This document shows positions 25,754 through 32,390 of a DNA stretch of 64,000 bases, one piece after another. The translations under genes were made by a program, and so were the position numbers. Numbering within the stretch: position 1 is the first letter of the stretch; the number at the start of each line of letters is the position of its first letter. The notes under the pieces were generated by a model, which searched no databases, was not told the origin of the DNA, and was given only the letters and a program-made list of their open reading frames with translations. Origin of the DNA: Polaribacter haliotis (GTDB lineage: Bacteria > Bacteroidota > Bacteroidia > Flavobacteriales > Flavobacteriaceae); contig NZ_CP061813.1 in the NCBI RefSeq assembly GCF_014784055.1, forward strand, positions 2,676,001-2,740,000, read 5' to 3'.

Positions 25754-25831
25754 CGCAAAATACTTGATTGCTATTGAGAGTTTTGTAACAAAATTAGATT
25801 TTATGCTACTAATAAATAAACACCAATTATT

Positions 25832-26047
25832 ATGAGCGATCAAATTAGAAATTACACGTGTCCGAAATGCAATTGCAAAACCTATAAATTAGGACAAATG
25901 CGTGCAACTGGCGGAACGTTATCAAAAATTTTCGATGTTCAAAATCAGAAATACACCAGCGTAACATGCGAACTTTGTACCTACACAGAATTTTACAAAA
26001 CCAAAACCAGCGCAATTAGTAACGTATTCGACTTTTTTACCAATTAA
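25832..26047 (+). CDS. Small zinc-ribbon protein
   Basis: A 71-residue protein with two cysteine pairs, YTCPKCNCK (C10, C13) and VTCELCTY (C46, C49), forming a zinc ribbon of the kind annotated as nucleic-acid-binding Zn-ribbon proteins (COG3478-like). The middle segment GQMRATGGTLSKIFDVQNQKY matches that family. Role unknown. It diverges from glnS and is followed by a dispersed repeat. The length is typical for the family. Confidence 0.8.
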   Translation: MSDQIRNYTCPKCNCKTYKLGQMRATGGTLSKIFDVQNQKYTSVTCELCTYTEFYKTKTSAISNVFDFFTN

Positions 26048-26048
26048 T

Positions 26049-26195
26049 TTTAGGGCGTTCCCTTTCAGGTCGCGCTTTCCATTGTATCTTTTTATTTCAG
26101 AAAAGAAATAAAAAAGGATGTCATTTCAACTGCGAAGCACTCACGATTTCAAAAGAAATATTAAAGCATGAGTAATCGCTAACGCAGGCATTTTT
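26049..26195. repeat. Dispersed intergenic repeat, family 2, copy 2
   Basis: Starts TTTTAGGGCGTTCCC, then GCGCTTTCCATTGTATC, an inner hairpin TTTTTATTTC..GAAATAAAAAA, GGATGTCATTTCAAC and ends TCGCTAACGCAGG. The outer GGGCGTT and AACGC blocks are complementary, so the whole unit may fold on itself. The block order matches 6498-6583 and 39341-39437. Confidence 0.6.
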
Positions 26196-26243
26196 ACCAG
26201 TTAAAGTTTTCTAAAAGGAAGTTTTACTACTTATTTATTGTTG

Positions 26244-26251
26244 TATTTTTG
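26244..26251 (+). promoter_or_regulatory. -7 box (TATTTTTG) of the first VOC gene
   Basis: Exact TAnnTTTG match, 19 bp before the ATG at 26270. Confidence 0.5.
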
Positions 26252-26269
26252 CATTATTAAAAAATACAT

Positions 26270-26653
26270 ATGCCTTCCTTTTTATTAGATCACATAGCAC
26301 TTTCAGTAAAAAATGTCGATGAATCTGTTGCTTTTTATCAAAAAGTCTTCCAACTTAAAGAAATTGAGAATACAGCATCTAATTCTAAAACAAGATGGCT
26401 CTCTTTAGGTGAAGGAAAGCAATTGCATTTAATTCCTCGTCCAAATTTAGAAGTTAAGACAAATAAAGCAGTTCATTTCGCTTTAGCAACTTCAGATCTA
26501 AAGACATTCATTCAACATTTAAAAGAATTAAAAATAGAATATTCCGATTGGAAAAATACAGCAAACAAAGATTATATAAGAAAAGACGGAATTCAACAAT
26601 TTTATTTCCAAGACCCAAATGGCTATTGGATTGAAGTAAATAATGCTATTTAA
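26270..26653 (+). CDS. VOC-superfamily (glyoxalase-fold) protein
   Basis: A 127-residue single VOC domain with two beta-alpha-beta-beta-beta repeats. It begins FLLDHIALSVKNVDESVAFYQKVF and ends FQDPNGYWIEVNNA, giving putative metal ligands H8, H53 (KQLHLIPR), H69 (AVHFALAT) and a C-terminal Glu (IEV). This ligand pattern resembles glyoxalase I-like lyases, but substrate cannot be assigned. A DUF2452 gene follows with its own promoter. A second VOC protein (27475-27855) is close but only distantly similar. Confidence 0.85.
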   Translation: MPSFLLDHIALSVKNVDESVAFYQKVFQLKEIENTASNSKTRWLSLGEGKQLHLIPRPNLEVKTNKAVHFALATSDLKTFIQHLKELKIEYSDWKNTANKDYIRKDGIQQFYFQDPNGYWIEVNNAI

Positions 26654-26678
26654 TAAAAACAATAACTTGTTTTTAAAG

Positions 26679-26686
26679 TAAATTTG
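26679..26686 (+). promoter_or_regulatory. -7 box (TAAATTTG) of the DUF2452-folB-VOC operon
   Basis: Exact TAnnTTTG match. The ATG at 26693 begins 7 bp after the box, so the transcript is nearly leaderless. The longer open frame from 26684 (TTG) starts inside the box. Confidence 0.5.
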
Positions 26687-26692
26687 CAAACA

Positions 26693-27121
26693 ATGAAAAA
26701 AGAGGAAAAAAAACCAGATTTAGTCGTTTTTAATGAGGAAACACAAAAATACGATGCTTCTATAAAACCTTATGGAACATCCTCAAGTTCGCCAGTAATT
26801 AAACCATTAAATACTGCAAGTTGGAAAAATGACGGAATTCAGCGAGTAAACAAACAACTAAAATCGAAGTTCGACGAGGTTAAAAAAGAGTACGAATCTT
26901 TAATGGAAAAGTTTCAGTATAACGATTTAATTTACAATGCTAAATTTAGTTTCGAGCCAATTTTTGGAGAAAATTATCATTTATACAATAACAAAAATGG
27001 CGAACCATTTTTGTCTATTATAGAACCAGAACAATGCAGTTTTGAGTATTTAGGATCATTCAGACTAAATACCGATAAAATGTGGGAAAAAATAGAATCA
27101 ACTTCAAATCAAGAAGAATAA
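26693..27121 (+). CDS. DUF2452-domain protein
   Basis: A 142-residue cytoplasmic protein with no signal peptide. The core KPDLVVFNEETQKYDASIKPYGTSSSSPVIK, read in parts, followed by a helical KQLKSKFDEVKKEYESLMEKF segment and a C-terminal FEPIFGENYHLY...EPEQCSFEYLGSFRL block, matches DUF2452, a family of unknown function. It is directly followed by folB (TAA then ATG with no gap), so it leads a three-gene operon. Whether it links to folate metabolism is unknown. Confidence 0.8.
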   Translation: MKKEEKKPDLVVFNEETQKYDASIKPYGTSSSSPVIKPLNTASWKNDGIQRVNKQLKSKFDEVKKEYESLMEKFQYNDLIYNAKFSFEPIFGENYHLYNNKNGEPFLSIIEPEQCSFEYLGSFRLNTDKMWEKIESTSNQEE

Positions 27122-27478
27122 ATGGGAATTATAAAAGTAAATAATATAAAACTCTACGCTTTTCACGGCTGTTTAGAAGAAGAAGCAAAAATTGGAAGTG
27201 AGTATAGAGTAGATGTCGAAGTAAAAGCCAATCTAAAAAAATCTGCAAAAACAGACGATTTAGCAGATACTGTAGATTATGTTCATTTAAATTATATTGT
27301 AAAAGAAGAAATGGCAATACGTTCGGAGTTATTAGAGCAAGTTGCACAACGAATTTTAGATCGTTTTTTTAGAGAAATAAGAATGATAAAAAAAGCAACA
27401 GTTTCAGTTTCTAAAATTAACCCACCAATTGGGGGGAATGTAGAAGAAGTGGTAATAATTCTTACCAAAAAACGATGA
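27122..27478 (+). CDS. folB: Dihydroneopterin aldolase
   Basis: A 118-residue T-fold enzyme converting 7,8-dihydroneopterin to 6-hydroxymethyl-dihydropterin in folate synthesis. Family signatures: LYAFHGCLEEEAKIGSEYRVDV (residues 11-32; catalytic Glu region), DLADTVDYVHL and the C-terminal VSVSKINPPIGG with the conserved lysine. The start abuts the DUF2452 stop and the stop overlaps the next ATG by 4 bases (ATGA), so all three genes are probably translated in a coupled way. Confidence 0.93.
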   Translation: MGIIKVNNIKLYAFHGCLEEEAKIGSEYRVDVEVKANLKKSAKTDDLADTVDYVHLNYIVKEEMAIRSELLEQVAQRILDRFFREIRMIKKATVSVSKINPPIGGNVEEVVIILTKKR

Positions 27479-27855
27479 ACTTAAATCAAATTACGGTTCC
27501 ATCATTAGATTTAGAAAAATCGATTCTTTTTTATCAAAAGTTAGGTTTAGAGTTAATTGTTGAAGCTTTACCAAATTATGCAAGATTTGTTTGTCCCAAT
27601 GGAGGCTCTACTTTTTCAATTCATAAAGTTAAAGAACTTCCTAAAGGAGACGGAATTTATATCTATTTTGAATGTGAAAATTTAGACAAAAAAGTAGATA
27701 GTTTAATTGAAGAAGGAATTCAATTTGATAAAAAACCAGAGGATAAAAATTGGTTATGGAGAGAAGCAAGATTAAAAGATTTAGATGGGAATCAACTTAT
27801 ATTGTTTTATGGTGGAGAAAATAGAATAAATCCACCTTGGAAAATCAAAACATAA
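27475..27855 (+). CDS. VOC-superfamily (glyoxalase/bleomycin resistance-like) protein
   Basis: A 126-residue VOC domain overlapping folB by 4 bases. It begins NLNQITVPSLDLEKSILFYQKLGLELIVEAL and ends LKDLDGNQLILFYGGENRINPPW. The first metal position is Gln rather than His (NQITV), and the C-terminal Glu is also missing (NQLILFY), so classic metal-dependent glyoxalase chemistry is doubtful. It is the last gene of the operon before tRNA-Cys. Function unknown. Confidence 0.8.
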   Translation: MNLNQITVPSLDLEKSILFYQKLGLELIVEALPNYARFVCPNGGSTFSIHKVKELPKGDGIYIYFECENLDKKVDSLIEEGIQFDKKPEDKNWLWREARLKDLDGNQLILFYGGENRINPPWKIKT

Positions 27856-27885
27856 AAAAATACTTGCAATACTTGTAAATTTGCG

Positions 27886-27893
27886 TAAATTTG
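27886..27893 (+). promoter_or_regulatory. Promoter of tRNA-Cys (TAAATTTG, -33 TTG at 27864-27866)
   Basis: TTG, 19 bp, TAAATTTG is the ideal Bacteroidota arrangement. A second TAAATTTG is at 27876-27883. The mature tRNA starts at 27910. Confidence 0.65.
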
Positions 27894-27909
27894 CAATCCG
27901 AATATAAAA

Positions 27910-27980
27910 GGTGTCTTGGCCGAGTGGCTAGGCAATGGTTTGCAAAACCATGTACAGCGGTTCGAATCCGCTAGACACCT
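27910..27980 (+). tRNA. tRNA-Cys (anticodon GCA)
   Basis: A 71-base cloverleaf. Acceptor arms GGTGTCT and AGACACC pair perfectly, with discriminator T at 27980. The anticodon stem ATGGT/ACCAT encloses the loop TTGCAAA with anticodon GCA. The T arm CAGCGGTTCGAATCCGCTA contains the standard TTCGAAT loop. The CCA end is not encoded. A hairpin terminator follows within a few bases. Confidence 0.96.
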
Positions 27981-27982
27981 CT

Positions 27983-28016
27983 AAAAACGTTTCAAGAAAT
28001 TGAAACGTTTTTTTAT
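27983..28016 (+). terminator. Rho-independent terminator after tRNA-Cys
   Basis: Arms AAAAACGTTTCAA and TTGAAACGTTTTT around GAAA, followed by further T. Confidence 0.85.
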
Positions 28017-28069
28017 TTGTAAAAACTTATTTTATTATCCTAAATTAGCAGTACACATAATAGATTTAT

Positions 28070-29527
28070 ATGAAACCACTTTTATTTAATATATGCTTGC
28101 TAATTACTGTTTGTTTTAATACAAGTTTATTAGCTCAAGAATTAGTAGCAGAAAAAGGTAGTTTTGGTGTGGATACTAAAAACAAAATAATTGTTTGGCA
28201 TATTACAGATTTAGATGCTATAAAGACTGCAAATAAAAATGGGAATACTATAAAATTTAATAAAAACTATAAATTAAAAGAAACTACAATTCAAAGTCTT
28301 TCATACAAGAATAGTAGTGTAGTTTCAAACGAAGAAAATTACAAATTATACATTACCAAACTTCCGTTAGTTCATTTAACAGTAGATACTTCTAAAATGA
28401 GTAACGTTTTTAAATTACCATTTTATTTCACTTTTTTTAATGATAAAAATTATATTAAAAGCACTGGAGGTGTAAGATATCGTGGGAATTTATCTCTCTC
28501 ATTTCCTAAAAAATCGTTCGATTTAGAGTTCTGGAAAGACAGCATTACTCGCGTGCAAAAAGATATAAAATTCGCTAACCTAAGGTCTGATGATGATTGG
28601 ATTTTAGATGGTCTTTTTAACGAACCTTTGCGCTTACGATCTTTTGTTGCGACAAATTTATGGAACGAAATTCATAAACCTTACTACTTGAAAAAAGAAC
28701 CTAAAGCAAAAAGTACTTTTAGAGTTAAATTCGTAGAGTTGTTTCAAAATAACACATATTATGGTATTTATCAACTCTCGGAATCTGTAGATAGAAAACA
28801 ATTAAAGTTAAAAAAGAAAGAAAAAAACATAATTAAAGGCGAGTTATTTAAAGCAAACTCCTACAAAGGTGGGCCAGATTTTACGAAATCTCCTGAAAAA
28901 TACGACGATAAAACAATATTTTGGAATGGTTGGGCAACTCGTTATCCATCAGATATTAATGAGTTTAGTTGGAAGAACTTAGCTGAATTTTCTAACTTAG
29001 TAGTTCATGGTTCTGATGAAGATTTTGTAAAAAATATAGAAAATAAGTTTCAACTTTCGAATGCCATAGATTATTATTTGTTCGTTAATTTACTAAAAAC
29101 AACGGATAATTTAGGTAAAAATTATTATTTAGGAAAATACGATAAAAACGAACCGTATTTTTTTATTCCTTGGGATTTAGATGGTTCTTTTGGAGTTGTA
29201 ATTGATGGATTAACAACTTTAGAAACTGATGGAGTTCTTCAAAATGGTCTTCTAAAGAGATTAATAGAAACGAATCCTAATGGTTATAAAGAAAAAGTAA
29301 AAAAAAGATGGACTGAATTAAGAGCCAAAGAATTTAGTAACGAAGCTTTGTTTTCTAACATTAATAAGATTTATAATCGTTTTACTGATGAAAAAATTTA
29401 CGAGCGTGAACAATTAGTTTGGAAAAATAAATTAAATGAAACTTCAAATGAAGATCACTATAAATTTCTTGAAAAATGGTTAACAGAAAGGTTAATTTAT
29501 CTTGATAATCAGTTTAATAAATTATAG
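28070..29527 (+). CDS. Secreted CotH-kinase family protein
   Basis: A 485-residue exported protein with signal peptide MKPLLFNICLLITVCFNTSLLAQ. The CotH domain covers about residues 110-400. Marks include VRYRGNLSLSFPKKSFDLEF (about 135-155) and the late catalytic/metal segment KTTDNLGKNYYLGKY...FFIPWDLDGSFG (PWDxD type). CotH of spore coats and bacterial effector relatives are atypical secreted protein kinases, so an extracytoplasmic phosphorylating role is plausible but unproven here. No T9SS tail is present. It converges on a secreted phosphatase-like gene with a 2-bp gap. Confidence 0.85.
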   Translation: MKPLLFNICLLITVCFNTSLLAQELVAEKGSFGVDTKNKIIVWHITDLDAIKTANKNGNTIKFNKNYKLKETTIQSLSYKNSSVVSNEENYKLYITKLPLVHLTVDTSKMSNVFKLPFYFTFFNDKNYIKSTGGVRYRGNLSLSFPKKSFDLEFWKDSITRVQKDIKFANLRSDDDWILDGLFNEPLRLRSFVATNLWNEIHKPYYLKKEPKAKSTFRVKFVELFQNNTYYGIYQLSESVDRKQLKLKKKEKNIIKGELFKANSYKGGPDFTKSPEKYDDKTIFWNGWATRYPSDINEFSWKNLAEFSNLVVHGSDEDFVKNIENKFQLSNAIDYYLFVNLLKTTDNLGKNYYLGKYDKNEPYFFIPWDLDGSFGVVIDGLTTLETDGVLQNGLLKRLIETNPNGYKEKVKKRWTELRAKEFSNEALFSNINKIYNRFTDEKIYEREQLVWKNKLNETSNEDHYKFLEKWLTERLIYLDNQFNKL

Positions 29528-29529
29528 AA

Positions 29530-30732
29530 CTACTTTAAAGGTTTCTTTGTAAAGTTCGCATCAATTATAAATTCTTTATTATTTTCAATTAATAAACCTT
29601 GGGTTTTACTTGAAAATTTTTCTTTACCATGAATTACGTCGGTTTTAATTACTTTACCATTAAAATCTGTTGTTACATTTTTAACATGTGTGTGCCCAAT
29701 AACAATCTTTTTTGCTTTATAATAATCTAAAACATTATTAAGTTCTAATGAAGTTATTTTCTCATAATTTCTTGTCTTAAAAAAAAGACCTCTATACCAA
29801 AAAGGTCCTTTGGAACCAAAGAGAAATTTAGTACTGCTGTTGCTGGTTTTTTTCTTATTTCGAAACTCTAAACGTGCAATATTATTTATCTTTCTTAAAC
29901 TTAACTTAAAGTTTAATATATTAGGGTTTAAGCCTGCATGCACAAAAACAAAATCACCAATTTTTTCGATTATATTTTTTGTTCTTAACCATTTTCCTAG
30001 TTCAGAATTTGTAGAATACAGATATTTTAAAGCTTCTTTCTTCTTTTTAATTTGACTTATTTCTTGGGCGACTTTTAGGTATTTTTTGTGGTTATATCTG
30101 TAATCGCCATTAAAATTCATTATTTCATGGTTACCTAAGATAAAATGTACAATCCCATTTTGTTTTTTTGCTTGTTGCTCCAATTTGTAAATCAACCATA
30201 AAACTTGAGTTACATTTTTACCTCTATCAAAAAAATCTCCAACTAAAACTAAATGACCATCACCATAAATCCAATTATGGTTTTTATCAATTAATTTATT
30301 GGCAAATAAAAAACCTGAAAAGGCATTATAATTTCCTTCAATATCAGATATTACTACCATTTTTTTTGGTAAACTGTAGTTGGTTTTTGGAATACTATAT
30401 TTATTTTTTAGTGAAATAGAAAATTTATCTTTTTCCTTATTATCAACACGAACAATTATGGAATCTTTATTAAATTTAGGGATTATAATTAGTCTATTTT
30501 TTGAATCTACTTGAAATAAAGTATCATTAATTATATAAGGCCCATCATTGCCTGAATATTTTGGTATACTTTTCTTTTTCTTCTTAATTTTAGCTTTATA
30601 AATACTATCTTTTTTTTGTAATTTCTGGGTGCTTTCTTTTTGCGCAAAACAGTTACTTTTAGAAATAAACAAAAAGAATATTACTAAGCAATGGAGAAAT
30701 AGATAGTTTTTTTTTAAGAATTTAATGCCCAT
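29530..30732 (-). CDS. Secreted PPP-like metallophosphoesterase
   Basis: A 400-residue calcineurin-like phosphoesterase with an N-terminal signal or anchor (LKKNYLFLHCLVIFFLFISKSNCFAQ) and a Lys-rich linker. Motifs in order: VVISDIEGNYN (GDxHG-type, with Glu in place of His), LVGDFFDRG (GDxxDRG), FILGNHEIMN, FVFVHAGLNP and IVIGHTHV. This set is that of PPP-type serine/threonine phosphatases and the bacterial Shewanella-like group. The ATG at 30732 is used; the longer frame starts with TTG. Location outside the cytoplasm and the neighbouring CotH kinase are noteworthy. Substrate unknown. Confidence 0.85.
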   Translation of the reverse strand: MGIKFLKKNYLFLHCLVIFFLFISKSNCFAQKESTQKLQKKDSIYKAKIKKKKKSIPKYSGNDGPYIINDTLFQVDSKNRLIIIPKFNKDSIIVRVDNKEKDKFSISLKNKYSIPKTNYSLPKKMVVISDIEGNYNAFSGFLFANKLIDKNHNWIYGDGHLVLVGDFFDRGKNVTQVLWLIYKLEQQAKKQNGIVHFILGNHEIMNFNGDYRYNHKKYLKVAQEISQIKKKKEALKYLYSTNSELGKWLRTKNIIEKIGDFVFVHAGLNPNILNFKLSLRKINNIARLEFRNKKKTSNSSTKFLFGSKGPFWYRGLFFKTRNYEKITSLELNNVLDYYKAKKIVIGHTHVKNVTTDFNGKVIKTDVIHGKEKFSSKTQGLLIENNKEFIIDANFTKKPLK

Positions 30733-30866
30733 TAATTTTTTCAAGATTCAAAAATGATTTTTTTTGTGATTTTCAATTTTATAAAAATACATAGCTATTC
30801 ACTTTAATTAAGTTTTTTGATGTTAAAATTTATGAAAATAAATAATTACTTAGAAAACAACATTAA

Positions 30867-31091
30867 TTCTCTGCTAATTCTAATGAATCAATTTTTAAGA
30901 TAATTAAAGCCTTATTTCAGGATTGGCCAAACAAAGAAGCCACTTTATTTTGGTATGTAAATAACGAATTTGTTATTGCAACAAAAGAGGTTCATAATAT
31001 GGCAATAGATTCTACATTAGGAACTTATATAATTTCTGTTACCGATAATTTTGGGAATGAAATTCAGCATGAAATAACAGTAAAAGAGTAA
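30867..31091 (+). pseudogene. Decayed C-terminal fragment of penicillin-binding protein 1C
   Basis: An open frame of about 74 codons without any start codon. It reads IIKALFQDWPNKEATLFWYV, then NNEFVIATKEVHNMAIDSTL, then GTYIISVTDNFGNEIQHEIT and ends at TAA (31089). The pattern (F/H)WYVNN.F...T.E.H..AI....G.Y...V.D..GNE matches the BiPBP_C domain that closes PbpC proteins. The remaining ~700 residues of such a protein are absent; upstream sequence has stops in this frame. I interpret it as the tail of a lost pbpC gene. Confidence 0.65.
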
Positions 31092-31175
31092 AAGGTTTAA
31101 AGTTAATAAGTTACATTTCAACGAAATAAGAATGCCATTTATCGAAAAATAAGAGTTTTAATTTCTAATCTCTAA

Positions 31176-31183
31176 TACTTTTG
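31176..31183 (+). promoter_or_regulatory. -7 box (TACTTTTG) of a small membrane protein gene
   Basis: TAnnTTTG match, 27 bp before the ATG at 31210. Confidence 0.45.
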
Positions 31184-31209
31184 ATGAACCAACTTTAAAA
31201 CTACAAACA

Positions 31210-31389
31210 ATGTTTTTACAAATTTTACCACCAGATCCAGTTTCTACAACAGAAAACTTTTTAGATACTCAATTGATATTGGTAGTTGCAGGACTTGCAA
31301 TTAGCGTTTTCGTGATTTTAAAACTTTCTAAATTTTTAAGTAAACTTAAAATCAATAAAACAGCAGAAAAGCCTAGCTATACATCTTAA
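31210..31389 (+). CDS. Small single-pass membrane protein (59 residues)
   Basis: The frame ATG (31210) to TAA (31387-31389) encodes MFLQILPPDPVSTTENFLDT, then a hydrophobic helix QLILVVAGLAISVFVILKL (residues 21-39), then a Lys-rich tail SKFLSKLKINKTAEKPSYTS. The charge pattern suggests N-terminus outside and the basic tail in the cytoplasm. It has a credible promoter box, and no other frame here is open. I do not recognise a family. It lies between the pbpC remnant and the MBL gene. Confidence 0.55.
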   Translation: MFLQILPPDPVSTTENFLDTQLILVVAGLAISVFVILKLSKFLSKLKINKTAEKPSYTS

Positions 31390-31535
31390 AGTATTAGATA
31401 TTTCTTAACAGAAAATCATTATATTTTCTTCATCTTTGTAATCCACAAAATTTAAAACTTTGTGTTTTACGATTTTATAAATCATTAAATCTTTATTTTT
31501 ATAAATAATTTTTAATGATTTTTAGTTTTATAAAT

Positions 31536-32375
31536 ATGAAGATTTATCCAATAGAAACAGGAAATTTTAAATTAGATGGTGGTGCCATGTTTGGCGTTGT
31601 TCCAAAAACAATTTGGCAAAAAACAAATCCTGCAGATTCCAATAATTTAATAGATATGAGTATGCGTTGCATGCTTATTGAAGATGGAAATCGATTAATT
31701 TTAATTGATACTGGTTTAGGTTCTAAACAATCAGATAAGTTTTACGGTTATTACTACTTATTTGGCGATTTTTCCTTGGATGATTCACTCAAAAAACTAG
31801 GTTTTCATAAAGACGATATTACCGATGTTTTTTTAACACATTTACACTTCGATCATTGTGGAGGAGTAATTGAAAGAAATAAAGAGGGTTTGTTAGTTCC
31901 TGCTTTTAAAAATGCAAAAGTTTGGTCTAACGACAATCATTGGAAATGGGCAACAGAACCAAATCCAAGAGAAAAAGCATCGTTTTTAAAGGAAAATATA
32001 AATCCAATAAAAGAGAGTGGTCAATTAAATTTTATTCATAGAAATGCAAAAGATCAAATAGGTTTCGATGTTTTGTTTATGGATGGTCATACAGAAAAAC
32101 AAATGCTACCAAAACTGACTTATAAAGACAAAACTATTGTTTTTATGGCAGATTTATTACCAACAACTGGGCACATTCCTTTGCCATATGTAATGGGTTA
32201 TGATACAAGACCTTTGCTAACCATTAAAGAAAAAGAAGTTTTTTTAAATGAAGCGGCAGATAATAATTACTTCCTTTTCTTAGAACACGATGCAAACAAC
32301 GAAATTTGTACAGTACAGCATACAGAAAAAGGAGTTCGATTAAAAAACACACATAAATTTACAGACATATTTTAA
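31536..32375 (+). CDS. MBL-fold metallo-hydrolase
   Basis: A 279-residue metallo-beta-lactamase-fold protein. The dinuclear zinc motif THLHFDHCGG gives H102, H104, D106 and H107; later ligands are in MDGHTEKQM (H), MADLLPTTGH (D) and FLEHDANN (H). The start MKIYPIETGNFKLDGGAMFGVVPKTIW is like lactonase-type or PP-loop-free hydrolases that open with a product-site Met-Phe-Gly. Cytoplasmic, with no signal peptide. Substrate unknown; acyl-homoserine lactonase activity is possible but not shown. The ATG at 31536 fits better than that at 31515. The S8 protease gene follows after 15 bp. Confidence 0.88.
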   Translation: MKIYPIETGNFKLDGGAMFGVVPKTIWQKTNPADSNNLIDMSMRCMLIEDGNRLILIDTGLGSKQSDKFYGYYYLFGDFSLDDSLKKLGFHKDDITDVFLTHLHFDHCGGVIERNKEGLLVPAFKNAKVWSNDNHWKWATEPNPREKASFLKENINPIKESGQLNFIHRNAKDQIGFDVLFMDGHTEKQMLPKLTYKDKTIVFMADLLPTTGHIPLPYVMGYDTRPLLTIKEKEVFLNEAADNNYFLFLEHDANNEICTVQHTEKGVRLKNTHKFTDIF

Positions 32376-32390
32376 TAATAGAAAAGAGAG

